DNA of 62,250 nucleotides from Nitrospirota bacterium (GCA_030682135.1 JAUXQT010000101.1:1-62250), one strand, 5' to 3'; positions 35,369-44,705 are shown, numbered from the stretch's first letter. The notes: generated by a model from the sequence alone, not told the origin. Translations and numbers: made by a program.

Positions 35369-36226
35369 CTATGCCGCCTTCGCCAACGGGTAGATCCAGG
35401 CGAGAGTGTCTTGAAGTTGGGCTTGCGCTTCTTTGAGCAGGGCCTGGTGCTCGTCGGCTTTGAATTGCGTGCAGGCGAGGGCGAACGTATGAAATGCGGG
35501 TTGCTGGCTTGCCTGGGCCTGGGCTAGTTCTGCATGGTCCACTGCGGCGCCGGCTAGGTGAACGATCGAAGCATGGAGCGTAAATTCGCCGGCTTCGTTG
35601 GGACTCAATTGGTGGCGAATCGCTTGTTCGATCTGGCTCGGCATGCTCCAGACACGAATCAGCTCCGCGCCGACTTCGGTGAAGTCGCAGCCGATGCTGG
35701 CTTGCTCCACTTCCGCCAACGATGCGCTCAGGTTCCCGGCTTCGACGAGGGCCGATTGGGCCCGTTGAGGCACGGTTTGATAGAGCACTAGGTGGCCGAT
35801 ATCTCGCAACAGCCCCGCGATAAAAAACCGCTCGCTATCGTCGATGCCACTGGCTTTGGCAATTTTTCCTGCCATCAGCGCGCATAAGACACTCTTGCGC
35901 CAATAGGCTGAAAGATCCATGAGATCGGTCGTCATGCCGGCAAAGGTCCGTCCGATCGTGGAGGCTGCCACCAGGTCACTGACGGCCTGCATCCCGATCA
36001 GGTTGACGGCGCGCGTGATGCTGTCGATCTGTTTGGGGAAGCCATAGAGGGGGCTGTTGACGATTCGTAGCAGCCGGGCGGAAATGGCCGGGTCGATCTT
36101 CAAGGCGTTGGCCAAATCGTCCATCGTCGACTGAGGGTCGTCGACCACGTCCCGGACACGAAGGTAGATTTCCTGAAGGGTGAAAATATTTGAACAGGAT
36201 TGGACAAGTTCTTGTGCCGACGACAT
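35369..36226 (-). CDS. HDOD domain protein
   Basis: 285 residues, one HDOD domain (about 18-215): LANALKIDPAISARLLRIVN, SPLYGFPKQIDSITRAVNLI, GMQAVSDLVAASTIG and FFIAGLLRDIGHLVLYQ. HDOD proteins are related to HD phosphohydrolases but lack a full metal site; here the H-D pair is replaced as in the family (RDIGHL). They act in signalling and motility or type IV pili. It stands alone on the minus strand. Confidence 0.9.
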   Translation of the reverse strand: MSSAQELVQSCSNIFTLQEIYLRVRDVVDDPQSTMDDLANALKIDPAISARLLRIVNSPLYGFPKQIDSITRAVNLIGMQAVSDLVAASTIGRTFAGMTTDLMDLSAYWRKSVLCALMAGKIAKASGIDDSERFFIAGLLRDIGHLVLYQTVPQRAQSALVEAGNLSASLAEVEQASIGCDFTEVGAELIRVWSMPSQIEQAIRHQLSPNEAGEFTLHASIVHLAGAAVDHAELAQAQASQQPAFHTFALACTQFKADEHQALLKEAQAQLQDTLAWIYPLAKAA

Positions 36227-36354
36227 GACCGTGCATCCTCCCTACGTCTATTTCGAAGAGGCGTTCGGTTATCGTTATCGGTTGTGACCGGTTCGAACTA
36301 AAGGAGTAGCGATAAGAATATTTTTTGAAGCCGGACGGAGCTGGATGGTAGTCG

Positions 36355-37080
36355 CTATTTCACCAGCCATACACGGGAGGTCTTGGCGGATGTTGGTCGT
36401 GCGACTTTAAGGATTGCGATTGCGCCGGGGTTCAGGATGTCTTCTCCCGTCGGTGTCTTCCTGGCCGGATAACGTTCGGTCTTCACCAGGGCGCCCTGGC
36501 CGTCGTAGAAGTCCACCATGATATCCGCCGATTCTCTCAGTCCACCCTGGTAATGGGTGCCGAGCCAGTCCAATCGTTTCAAGGCCTGATACTGCACCGC
36601 GATTGTGCCGCCGTTTTCTTCCCGCACGCTGAGGATGCGTAGTGCGCGGTTTTGGTCGAGGCTTCCTGCCGACGGCGGACCGCCTGCCAGTTGCGTCCGG
36701 ATCGCACCGGTACTCTCTTCGGTGGGAAGAAATCCGCGTACGCGGCATAACAGGACACGTCCCTGTTCCGTCTGTTCGACGATCTGCTGGTCTTGCACGT
36801 GGCCGGCGAGGGTATAGGCCAGGTCGCGTAGCAGTGGAGAGTCGATGACCGACGCGGTTTGTTCTCGATAGAGCGGGGAATTGACGACAGCCAGACGCCA
36901 GGCTTCACGGCAGACCAGGTTCTTTGCCTCCGCGAGGTTCTCCGTCTCGTGAGCGGCGTAGCGGTAGTCTGCCGTGATCTCGATACGGCCTGCTTGAGGT
37001 TCCACCGCGGCGGCCACCAGTGGTGCGAGGAGGAACGTTGTGAACAAGAAAGGAGCTGTGGGCTTGTGCTGTTTCGACAT
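36355..37080 (-). CDS. Exported hypothetical protein, 241 aa
   Basis: Signal peptide 1-25 (APFLFTTFLLAPLVAAAVEP). Mature part begins AGRIEITADYRYAAHETENL, then AKNLVCREAWRLAVVNSPL, with two cysteines that may pair with the one in GRVLLCRVRGFLPTEE, and a beta-rich C terminus (SADIMVDFYDGQGALVKTER). The ribosome-binding site TGAGGAGGTCCC is strong. No family recognised; the opening resembles short envelope proteins with an LPP20/flagellar-assembly-type fold, a weak suggestion only. Confidence 0.6.
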   Translation of the reverse strand: MSKQHKPTAPFLFTTFLLAPLVAAAVEPQAGRIEITADYRYAAHETENLAEAKNLVCREAWRLAVVNSPLYREQTASVIDSPLLRDLAYTLAGHVQDQQIVEQTEQGRVLLCRVRGFLPTEESTGAIRTQLAGGPPSAGSLDQNRALRILSVREENGGTIAVQYQALKRLDWLGTHYQGGLRESADIMVDFYDGQGALVKTERYPARKTPTGEDILNPGAIAILKVARPTSAKTSRVWLVK

Positions 37081-37379
37081 GGGACCTCCTCAAGGTCGTG
37101 ATGCGAAAGAGGGCTATTGGCAAATGCTACCATGTTCGCGGATGGAGCACAAAGAAGGCTGCGCGTCGAGGAGCGTCTCCTTTCAGTTGTTCGCGCGCTT
37201 GAATATGGTTTGTGAAGCGGTTTGCTGGTTTACCAACTCCTCCCTCCCGCCATAGGTTCATGAATTGGTGCCAAATCGAGTAAGGATGAGGTGTCGGCGT
37301 AAAAGCATTGTTGGTAATTCTTCTTCAAGAACAATAGGATAGCTTGACATGCCGACGGTCTTCACGCAGACTCTCGCTC
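37081..37379. other. Divergent spacer before malQ
   Basis: 299 bp without a gene. Contains CGTCGAGGAGCG and CTCCTCCCTCCC patches but no convincing promoter pair. A TTG at 37344 preceded by AGGATAGC is in frame with malQ and could be its start. Confidence 0.4.
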
Positions 37380-39629
37380 ATGCAGGACCAGACCGAGCAG
37401 ACCCTTCTTGCCAGGCTCGCTGAACGAGTCGGCATCGTGGCTGAGTATCACGATATCGCAGGAACGCTTCACCTCACCTCCGATGACACCAGGCGCGCGA
37501 TTCTGACAGCTATGGGATTGGCGGTCGATTCGTCCGCATCTCTGACACAGGCGCTGCGAGAATGGGATGAGGCGCCGTGGCAACGGCCCTGCGATCCGGT
37601 GCGGATTCTGCGTGACGATGACACGGGAGTTCCCCTGTCCTGTTGTCTCGCCCTTGAAGATGGAAAAGAGCAATCGGTTGCGGTGGAGTGGCAGCTTCGC
37701 GATGAAGCCAACGCCGTGTTGCAGGAAGGGCTGGCAGGGCCTGGTCTCTCTGCCGTGGAGGTGCGTTTCCTCAATGGCCGACGGCATGTGCGTGTTGAGA
37801 TTCCGACCCCGAGGGGCCTCTCGCTCGGGTATTACAGTCTCACGGTACGGGCCGAGGGTTTAGTGGGCGGGACTGTGGGGACGATGCGTATCATCGTGGC
37901 GCCCCGCCAATGTTATGTTCCACCGTCCCTCGACGCGAACCAGCGGCTCTGGGGACTGGCCTTGCAGCTCTATTCGTTATCCTCCAATCGGAATTGGGGC
38001 TGCGGGGACTTCACGGACCTTGGACGGATTGTGGAATGGGCAGGGAAGGGGCTCGGGGCTGGAGTGATCGGGCTGAATCCGTTGCACGCATTGCGGAATA
38101 CCGCGCCCTATCACATCAGCCCCTATGCACCGTTCAGTCGGCTCTATCTCAACGAACTCGATATCGACCTTGAGCGGTTGCCGGAATTTTTCGGGTCGGA
38201 GGAGGCGCAACAACAGTTCCGCGCTCCCGAGTTTCAAGCCAGACTTCAGGCGCTGCGCGAGAGTCGACGGGTGGACTACGATGCGATTGCAACGGCCAAG
38301 CGCACGATGCTCGATTTGGCGTACCGCAAGTTTCTCAAAGATGCCTATGAAGGAGAGGAACCGAATCTTCAACCGAAGACGGCACGCGCCTGGCTCTTGG
38401 AGCGATTTATCCAGGCCGAAGGCACACCGCTCGAATTGTATGCCACCTTCCAAACGTTAGAAGAAGAACGCCGGCTGATTCAATCCAAGTCGGCCACCTG
38501 GCACGAGTGGCCGAAACAATTTCTCACTCCTGGCCCACCGGTGCGTGAATATGCGAAACGGCACCGGAAGCGTATTCGGTTTTTTCAGTACATCCAGTGG
38601 GTCGCGAGTGAACAGCTGAACGAGGTTCGGCAGACGGCCGAGCAGCAGGCGATGCCGATCGGGTTGTATCACGACCTGGCGCTTGGCGCCGATCGGAATG
38701 GGGCAGAGGCCTGGGTCTATCAATCGGTGCTGGCGCTCGGGGCCGACTGCGGCGCTCCGCCCGATGCCTTTGCGCCAGAGGGGCAGAATTGGGGCTTGCC
38801 CCCGATCAACCCTCACGCACTCCGTGCCAGCGGCTATGAGATGATGATCCAGCTGTTACGGCATAATTTTCGTTCAGGCGGGGCCATTCGGTTGGACCAT
38901 GTGATGGCCTTCTGCCGTCTGTTCTGGATTCCGCGAGGCAGGCCTGCGTCCGAGGGGACCTATGTGCAGTATCCCTTTGAAGACTTGTTGGCGATTGTGG
39001 CATTGGAGAGCGTGCGATCGAAAACGTTGGTGATCGGCGAAGATCTCGGCACGGTCCCCGATTGGGTCAGAGAACATTTGGCCAAGGCGAGAGTGTTGTC
39101 GTATCGTGTGTTCTACTTCGAGCGTGGCGGGGACGGCGGATGGAAGTCGCCGGGCGATTATCCGGCACAATCATTGGCGGTCGCGACGACGCACGACTTG
39201 CCGACGCTCACAGGATTTTGGTCCGGGGAGGATCTCCAGGTCCGGGCAGGATTGGGCGCGTTCCCCGATGACGCGGCACGCCATCGAGCCTGGGAGGAAC
39301 GGCAGCGCGACAAAGGGGGGATCCTCAGTGCTCTCAATCGGGAGGGTCTTCTGCCGAATGGTGTGACCGAGGATCTGGCGACCGTGCCTGCCATGACGAA
39401 CGAACTCTGTCGGGCGATTCATCTCTATCTCGCTCGCACACCGTCCTGGCTCGTGTTGGCGAATCTCGAAGATGGTTTGAGTGAGTTGTCGCAAACCAAC
39501 CTTCCAGGGACGGTCGACAGTCATCCGAACTGGACCCGCAAGTATGCGGTTCCGGTGGATGAGATCCTGGAGGATGAACGGATGCGAGAGCTTGGGGCTG
39601 TGTTGCGTTCGGTACGTCCGCTAGGGTAA
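37380..39629 (+). CDS. malQ: 4-alpha-glucanotransferase MalQ (GH77)
   Basis: 749 residues from ATG 37380. Cleaves and re-joins alpha-1,4-glucans, releasing glucose. An N-terminal extension (1-180) precedes the GH77 barrel: RLWGLALQLYSLSSNRNWGC, then GDFTDLG. Catalytic nucleophile Asp at about 506 in GGAIRLDHVMAFCRLFWIPR, acid/base Glu at about 554 in LVIGEDLGTVPDWVREHL, and the third acidic residue in ATTHDLPTLTGFW. Length is typical of the long (E. coli-like) form. Start is uncertain because 37380 lacks a ribosome-binding site. Works with the glycogen phosphorylase encoded at 55041. Confidence 0.93.
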   Translation: MQDQTEQTLLARLAERVGIVAEYHDIAGTLHLTSDDTRRAILTAMGLAVDSSASLTQALREWDEAPWQRPCDPVRILRDDDTGVPLSCCLALEDGKEQSVAVEWQLRDEANAVLQEGLAGPGLSAVEVRFLNGRRHVRVEIPTPRGLSLGYYSLTVRAEGLVGGTVGTMRIIVAPRQCYVPPSLDANQRLWGLALQLYSLSSNRNWGCGDFTDLGRIVEWAGKGLGAGVIGLNPLHALRNTAPYHISPYAPFSRLYLNELDIDLERLPEFFGSEEAQQQFRAPEFQARLQALRESRRVDYDAIATAKRTMLDLAYRKFLKDAYEGEEPNLQPKTARAWLLERFIQAEGTPLELYATFQTLEEERRLIQSKSATWHEWPKQFLTPGPPVREYAKRHRKRIRFFQYIQWVASEQLNEVRQTAEQQAMPIGLYHDLALGADRNGAEAWVYQSVLALGADCGAPPDAFAPEGQNWGLPPINPHALRASGYEMMIQLLRHNFRSGGAIRLDHVMAFCRLFWIPRGRPASEGTYVQYPFEDLLAIVALESVRSKTLVIGEDLGTVPDWVREHLAKARVLSYRVFYFERGGDGGWKSPGDYPAQSLAVATTHDLPTLTGFWSGEDLQVRAGLGAFPDDAARHRAWEERQRDKGGILSALNREGLLPNGVTEDLATVPAMTNELCRAIHLYLARTPSWLVLANLEDGLSELSQTNLPGTVDSHPNWTRKYAVPVDEILEDERMRELGAVLRSVRPLG

Positions 39630-39640
39630 GACCCTCTCTC

Positions 39641-39770
39641 AGGATGCTGAAAAAGTCCGCCAGCGTCGTTCTCGGCTCATCGAAATCCTCAACGTACCCT
39701 CGCGGGTACGCCTCCGGTTTCCGTTCGCCTGCGGCCTTGCTGGACGGCCATTTTGAGCATCCTTCGGCCA
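39641..39770. repeat. Dispersed palindromic repeat, copy 2
   Basis: Twelve bp after malQ: AGGATGCTGAAAAAGTCCGC, the perfect hairpin CGTACCC-TCGC-GGGTACG (39693-39710), then CTGCGGCCTTGCTGGACGGC and TTTTGAGCATCCTT. The outer ends AAGGATGCTCAAAA / AGGATGCTGAAAAA are inverted copies. Shares block order with 570-737, but the central stem differs while staying complementary. Confidence 0.8.
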
Positions 39771-39889
39771 CGTTCCTTTCTTGTTCTTGACGAACGGTCC
39801 CCAGGGGGCTCCTGTGTTGAGATAGTTTCTTCATGGCCTGTTAGCGATTGCACGATGGTATATCGGCAGTGTACTCATTCCTTATTCCC

Positions 39890-41038
39890 ATGTTGAAACA
39901 CAATCGCATTGTACTGGCGATCGCAGGGGCGGTGTTCCTGGCGATTGTTGCGCTTGAAATGGCCGCCCCTGCGAACATTGTCGGCGCGTACGGCTTTGTA
40001 TTGCCGATTTTGCTGGTGGCGACGGTACGCAGTCGCGTCCTGATGCTCGTCACAGTGGTGGCTTGTGTGGTGGCGACCTATTTGGGACTGATGCAACCGA
40101 CCAAGCCGGGGCGGTTTCAGGCGGCGGTGATCAATCGCAGCCTGGTCGCAGGTGTGCTGCTGGTCGTGGCCTACATTGGCATGACCTGGGAAGAACGCAA
40201 GGCGCGAGAGGAGGCGGCGCGTGCCGCGCTGGCTCAGGAGACGGAAAATCTTTTGAAGGCCAATACGCAGCTGGTCGATGCCAAAGACCAGCTGAATCGC
40301 TCGGAGCGGTTAGCCGCAGTGGGGCAGCTCGTGGCTTCCGTGGCGCATGAGGTCGGTACGCCGCTGCACTCGATTGCCTGGCACGTGCAAGCGCTGGCTG
40401 AAGAGCCGGGTGTCACGCCTGAGATGAAGAAGCGCGTCACGGTTATCGATGAGCAGCTGACCCGGGTGGTTCGGATCATTCAGGATTTGCTGTCCTCAAC
40501 CAGACCTCGTCAGCCTGAACCGGCGTGGTTGCCCGTCGAGCAGGTCATCAGCCCGGCGGCCGTGCTCATGGAACCGGCCTTTCATGCAAAAGGGATTCCC
40601 TTAACGGTCGAGATTCCCGCGGATCTCCCACTCGTGTGGGCCGATGCGGAGAAAATACACCAAGTGTTGGTCAATCTGTTGGCCAACGCCTTAGCGGCTA
40701 CCCCGCCACACGGTGCTGTGAGCGTCGTGCTTGGAACTCGTGCCGCCTCATCGGATGAACTGGACCTCGGTCGGCGAGTGGCCGAGGCGATGTCACCCGT
40801 GGTGATCACGGTTGCGGTGCGGGATACCGGATGCGGCATGCCAGAAGCCAATGTGCAAAAAGCCTTCGAGCCATTTTTTACGACCAAGGCGGTTGGCAAG
40901 GGCACCGGATTAGGGCTATTCTTGAGCCGCGAAACGGTCCTGGCTCATGGCGGCAGTCTGTCGCTTGAGAGCGAGCTGGGCCGCGGTACCACGGTCACGG
41001 TGACCTTACCAGGATTACAGCCGACTCGGCGCGCGTGA
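39890..41038 (+). CDS. Membrane sensor histidine kinase (NtrB/AtoS-like)
   Basis: 383 residues from ATG 39890; in-frame TTG 39848 and GTG 39869 also lack good ribosome-binding sites, so the start is uncertain. Three or four membrane helices with almost no periplasmic part ([66 protein letters not shown]), a coiled coil, HisKA with His in [20 protein letters not shown], and HATPase ([37 protein letters not shown]). Its partner is the sigma-54 regulator starting 13 bp later. Confidence 0.88.
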   Translation: MLKHNRIVLAIAGAVFLAIVALEMAAPANIVGAYGFVLPILLVATVRSRVLMLVTVVACVVATYLGLMQPTKPGRFQAAVINRSLVAGVLLVVAYIGMTWEERKAREEAARAALAQETENLLKANTQLVDAKDQLNRSERLAAVGQLVASVAHEVGTPLHSIAWHVQALAEEPGVTPEMKKRVTVIDEQLTRVVRIIQDLLSSTRPRQPEPAWLPVEQVISPAAVLMEPAFHAKGIPLTVEIPADLPLVWADAEKIHQVLVNLLANALAATPPHGAVSVVLGTRAASSDELDLGRRVAEAMSPVVITVAVRDTGCGMPEANVQKAFEPFFTTKAVGKGTGLGLFLSRETVLAHGGSLSLESELGRGTTVTVTLPGLQPTRRA

Positions 41039-41051
41039 GAAAGAGGGATTG

Positions 41052-42455
41052 ATGCCACCAGCGAATATTCTCGTAGTTGATGACGATGCGGTTGCACGGG
41101 AGCTTTTGGCAGAGGCCTTAAAGAAGGAAGGGTATGCCGTTGAGGCCTTTGCCAGCGGGGAAGACGTCATTGCGCGTGGACGCCAGGGGCGAGTGGATCT
41201 GGTGTTGACGGATATTCGTATGGGCGCGGTCGACGGACTCACCGTCTTGCGTGAGTTCAAACGGATGAGTCCGGACACGGCGGTCGTCGTGCTGACCTCG
41301 TTCGGATCGCTTGAAGGGGCGATTGAAGCGATCAAGCAAGGGGCCTACGACTATCTGGCCAAGCCGTTTAAGAAAGAAGATATCAAGCTGGTGGTCAAGC
41401 GGAGTCTCGATCACTGTCAACTCGTCCGGGAGAATGCCCGGTTCCGTGAAGAATTGAAAAGCAAAGATGAATGGTCTCCGCTGGTGGGAAGCAGCACCGC
41501 CATGTTGGAGGTGTATAAGCTGGTCGCTCGGGTGACCGAAAGTAAGAGCACGGTGCTCCTGCAAGGGGAAAGCGGGACTGGCAAGGAGTTGATTGCGCGG
41601 GCGATTCATGCGAATGGGCCTCGTCGGGACAAGCCGTTCATTCCGGTGAATTGCGGAGCGCTGCCCGATACCCTGCTGGAGTCGGAAATGTTCGGATACG
41701 AAAAGGGCGCGTTTACCGGCGCGGTGGGGAATAAGATCGGCCTGTTCGAGTCCGCGAACGGCGGTACGTTGTTTCTCGACGAAATCGGCGAGATGGGCCA
41801 GGCATTGCAGGTGAAGTTGTTGCGGGTGATGCAGGATCACGAAGTCCGCCGTGTCGGGAGCACGACATCGGCGAAGGTCGACGTCCGCATCATTGCGGCG
41901 ACGAATCGAGATCTCGAGCAGCTGGTCAAAGAAGGGAAGTTCCGGGACGATTTATTTTATCGGCTCAATGTCGTCCGGATCACGTTGCCGTCGCTGGTGG
42001 AGCGCCGTGAAGATATCCCGATGTTGGTGCATCACTTCTTGCAGAAATGTGCGGCTGGGGCGGCGCATGCGGTGCGTGGGGTGCTGCCAGAGACGATGAC
42101 GTTGTTGACGCAGTACCGGTGGCCCGGCAATGTGCGCGAGTTGGAAAACGCCATCGAGCGGGCTGTCTCGTTGAGTCATGGTCCACTCCTCACGCCGGAC
42201 GATCTGCCTGCGTCGTTACGCCAGACTGAGCAGCCGTTGAAGGAGACCAATGGGGTGATCGACCACAGCGATGAGGCCGGTTTGACGCTTGAGGAGGTCG
42301 AGAAGCGTCATCTGGTTCGCGTGCTGAAGGAAACCAAGGGCAATAAAGTCAAAGCGGCCAAGGTTCTCGGCATCGATCGGCGGACGCTCTATCGGATGGC
42401 TGAGCGGTTTGGATTGGACCTCGGCGACGATGCCGACAGCGGAGAGAAAGAGTAG
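41052..42455 (+). CDS. Sigma-54-dependent response regulator (NtrC family)
   Basis: 467 residues from ATG 41052 after AAGAGGGATTG. Receiver with acceptor Asp54 (LVLTDIRMGAVDG), AAA+ domain with Walker A GESGTGKE, canonical GAFTGA (EKGAFTGAVGNKIGLFESA) and Walker B GGTLFLDEIGEM, and a Fis-type helix-turn-helix (NKVKAAKVLGIDRRTLYRMA). It forms a pair with the kinase just upstream. Target promoters are unknown. It ends 2 bp from a convergent lipoprotein gene. Confidence 0.92.
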   Translation: MPPANILVVDDDAVARELLAEALKKEGYAVEAFASGEDVIARGRQGRVDLVLTDIRMGAVDGLTVLREFKRMSPDTAVVVLTSFGSLEGAIEAIKQGAYDYLAKPFKKEDIKLVVKRSLDHCQLVRENARFREELKSKDEWSPLVGSSTAMLEVYKLVARVTESKSTVLLQGESGTGKELIARAIHANGPRRDKPFIPVNCGALPDTLLESEMFGYEKGAFTGAVGNKIGLFESANGGTLFLDEIGEMGQALQVKLLRVMQDHEVRRVGSTTSAKVDVRIIAATNRDLEQLVKEGKFRDDLFYRLNVVRITLPSLVERREDIPMLVHHFLQKCAAGAAHAVRGVLPETMTLLTQYRWPGNVRELENAIERAVSLSHGPLLTPDDLPASLRQTEQPLKETNGVIDHSDEAGLTLEEVEKRHLVRVLKETKGNKVKAAKVLGIDRRTLYRMAERFGLDLGDDADSGEKE

Positions 42456-42457
42456 AG

Positions 42458-42904
42458 CTATAGAATTTGGAGCGCGTTCTTAATCAGCCGCAATTGATTC
42501 GCTGCGCTCTGAGGTGTTGCGGTCGGTGATTCCTCCCACCGGGTAAAAATCCCGTCTTTCCCTTCATACCGCACGTGCAGTCGAAGTCTGCTGCTTTCCT
42601 CGGATGCCGACGTCACCAGTACGTCCACACGGCTTCGTCCGGTACCGAAACGCCAGCGGAGCAACCAGTCCCAGGGGCCGCTGATTTCCTCTCGATAGCC
42701 GGTTGTTAGATTCTCGTCATCCGTTCGATCGATGCGGTAGCCTCCCTCGGTCAGGATCTTGGTGACGGCTGTTTTTACCTGATCGGCCGTCGCGTGTAGC
42801 GTGACATCGATCACGTCCGGTTCATGGGGGATGGGAGGGCCAGCGCAAGCCGATGCCCAGATGACGAGGAGGGCGAGACTGAGGGGCCGAAACATATTGG
42901 TCAC
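42458..42904 (-). CDS. Small lipoprotein, 148 aa
   Basis: Lipobox S-A-C within SLALLVIWASACAGPPIP, so lipid-anchored. The mature domain has VDVTL-type strands: IDVTLHATADQVKTAVTKIL, TGYREEISGPWDWLLRWRFG and a final LRLHVRYEGKDGIFTRWEES. It resembles small BON/NlpC-free envelope proteins that sense membrane stress, but no family could be named. It begins inside the stop of the AsnC-domain gene (ATGA), so they are made together. Confidence 0.65.
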   Translation of the reverse strand: MTNMFRPLSLALLVIWASACAGPPIPHEPDVIDVTLHATADQVKTAVTKILTEGGYRIDRTDDENLTTGYREEISGPWDWLLRWRFGTGRSRVDVLVTSASEESSRLRLHVRYEGKDGIFTRWEESPTATPQSAANQLRLIKNALQIL

Positions 42905-43155
42905 TTGGCCTTGCTGTCTTTCAATCGATAGACGAGATGGGTGTCGGTTTGCGAGACGCCGTCGATCTCATGAATTCGCTTCAGGACTAGCTGAGTCAAG
43001 GCATCCTGGTCGGTCACTTCCACCACCACAATAATGTCCGGTTTGCCCCAACAGGGGTCGATGGTTTTGATCTGCTTGATTCCAGACAGAGCCCGCACCA
43101 CTTCGCTGGTCTGTCCCGGCATGACGTTGATGAGCACATAGGCCCGATCCGACAT
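42901..43155 (-). CDS. Stand-alone Lrp/AsnC ligand-binding (RAM) domain protein
   Basis: 84 residues from ATG 43155 with GGCGGGATC upstream. It consists only of the effector-binding domain: RAYVLINVMPGQTSEVVRAL, SGIKQIKTIDPCWGKPDIIV, VVEVTDQDALTQLVLKRIHE and a final DTHLVYRL. No DNA-binding domain is present, so it would act by binding small ligands and perhaps partner proteins, not DNA. An alternative start, ATG 43311 (better ribosome-binding site, 136 aa), would add a tail without family support. Confidence 0.75.
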   Translation of the reverse strand: MSDRAYVLINVMPGQTSEVVRALSGIKQIKTIDPCWGKPDIIVVVEVTDQDALTQLVLKRIHEIDGVSQTDTHLVYRLKDSKAK

Positions 43156-43221
43156 AATGATCCCGCCATCGACCGGAGCATGAATCGTACAAGGTACCGC
43201 AGGAATAGCGGGTTCGTTGCC

Positions 43222-43251
43222 AACGTAGCGGATGCCCGTCGTCTCTGTCAA
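43222..43251 (-). promoter_or_regulatory. Candidate promoter for the RAM-domain gene
   Basis: Minus strand: perfect -35 TTGACA (43246-43251), 18-bp spacer, -10 TACGTT (43222-43227, 3 of 6). It would start the message about 60 nt before ATG 43155, supporting the shorter start. Confidence 0.35.
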
Positions 43252-43319
43252 TCCGTGAGCGAGTCCTGGCGATTTGCTGAGCGTGGCGTCGGCCGGCTTC
43301 GACTTCTTCATTGCTATCC

Positions 43320-44570
43320 TCATTTCGGGGCGACGAGTACGTCGATGATAAATGAATCGCTGATACTGGTGAGATCCGCTTCAAGGCCTCGAGGGTTCCC
43401 GATGCGGCCTTCGGGGTCGTACATAAAACACAGGAGCGTCGCGCAGCGATCGTGAGCTCGATACCGGTCTGCATCGATTGTGAGTTGGTCTTTGAGGTCT
43501 TTCGCGTTGAGGCCTGGGCGTGTTTTTTTGACGAGCACGGCCAGCCGGCCGTCGTTTAACAAGAATGTCGTGCGCGGGGATCCCGCTGTATAACTCGGGG
43601 TCCATTCATCCGTGCCGATATCGTCGAACTGGGTCCGCAAGATTGCGTGCAGCAGATCTTGTGCATCGAATTCGTCTTCCACGCTTAACGTTGCGCGGTA
43701 CTCCCCACGGAGCCTCAATTGCCGAGCCACAGCATGAAATCGACTGCAGAGTCCCTTGACGAGGTCGAGCGGATCCGATTCAGCCAGAAGAGATTGAGGC
43801 GCTGTCGCGTGGGTGTGGGAAGGGCTAGCCGGCGCTGAGGAAGATGGCGGTTGCGCCTCCTGCGCTGGCTTGGCCGAGAGCGTTGGCGGAGCGACAGTTT
43901 CCGGTTCACGTCGTGGCGGCGCGGTCGGTTTGCGGGCCTCTGGCAAAGCTACGGGTGCGGGCTGCGGAGTCGGTACTGACGGATGAAGGGCTGCCGGGGG
44001 AGGGAGAATCACCGGCTGAGGTGGAGCAGGCGATGTCGCTGTCTGAGTCGGTGCCGGCGGATTCGGCAGCGGCGTGGGTATATTCGGTGTTGCGGTGGCT
44101 GATGACGGATCGAGATGGGTCGTCATGGCGACGGACATGATCAGTGGCGGTGACGCAACTGGTGTTGTGTGCAACATGGTCATCTGGACCGTGGGGATCG
44201 ATGCCGGCACGAGCGCCATCTGTGGAGGCGCGCCTCCCTGTAGCGCATGTTTTTTTTGCTCAATCTTGGCAATCAGAGACTTAATCAGGGCGATGCTCTG
44301 TTGCGTCTCCTCAGGACTGTCCATGAGAAGTTTGTGCTGGCGATGTTCCTGAAATTCAGGGGATTTTTCGCCAAAGATGCGGCGAACACATTCACGGAAC
44401 TGTAACTCTGTCCTTGCCCTGGCTGCGTCCATGTAGGGAAAGCCTTCTCGTCCGAGGTCTTCCACCTGTGAGAGGAATTCCTGGAGCTTTCCGGCGCCAC
44501 GGGTGAGCTCTTCAACCGTGGCAGCTTTCGAGCGAGAGCGGGACTGTTCTGATGTTTTGGCGCGTGGCAT
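43320..44570 (-). CDS. PD-(D/E)XK (DpnII/MboI-like) nuclease-fold protein with degraded active site
   Basis: 416 residues. N-terminal part (1-115) is helical (FLSQVEDLGREGFPYMDAAR, then ALIKSLIAKIEQKKHAL); residues about 115-265 are a long Pro/Ala/Thr-rich linker; the rest is a C-terminal domain with DAQDLLHAILRTQFDDIGTD, EWTPSYTAGSPRTTFLLNDG, VKKTRPGLNAKDLKDQL and YDPEGRIGNPRGLEADL. This resembles PD-(D/E)XK endonuclease modules of the DpnII/MboI type, in which I expect R-x-D-F-L and E-V-K-K. Here they read R-T-T335-F and L346-V-K348-K, so the two acidic residues are missing and only the Lys remains. Likely a nuclease-derived binding protein. Function otherwise unknown. Confidence 0.65.
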   Translation of the reverse strand: MPRAKTSEQSRSRSKAATVEELTRGAGKLQEFLSQVEDLGREGFPYMDAARARTELQFRECVRRIFGEKSPEFQEHRQHKLLMDSPEETQQSIALIKSLIAKIEQKKHALQGGAPPQMALVPASIPTVQMTMLHTTPVASPPLIMSVAMTTHLDPSSATATPNIPTPLPNPPAPTQTATSPAPPQPVILPPPAALHPSVPTPQPAPVALPEARKPTAPPRREPETVAPPTLSAKPAQEAQPPSSSAPASPSHTHATAPQSLLAESDPLDLVKGLCSRFHAVARQLRLRGEYRATLSVEDEFDAQDLLHAILRTQFDDIGTDEWTPSYTAGSPRTTFLLNDGRLAVLVKKTRPGLNAKDLKDQLTIDADRYRAHDRCATLLCFMYDPEGRIGNPRGLEADLTSISDSFIIDVLVAPK

Positions 44571-44705
44571 GAGTGTGGAGAAAGTCTAGCCCAGCCTCTA
44601 CAACGCGGCAAGAAAACATGGGAAAGTGAACAAGCTGCTGGCCGTCGGTTGAGGTCGGTTCGTTTCACCGATGGTGATGGTGCGAAAGCACGGGCGAGGT
44701 TGGTT

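Noticed and set aside
43156..43311. N-terminal extension of the RAM-domain protein
   Set aside because: It has a fair ribosome-binding site but no family similarity and contains a TTGACA promoter-like site; kept only as an alternative.
43320..44570. Active restriction or anti-phage nuclease
   Set aside because: Two catalytic acidic residues appear replaced and no methyltransferase, helicase or other defence gene is adjacent.
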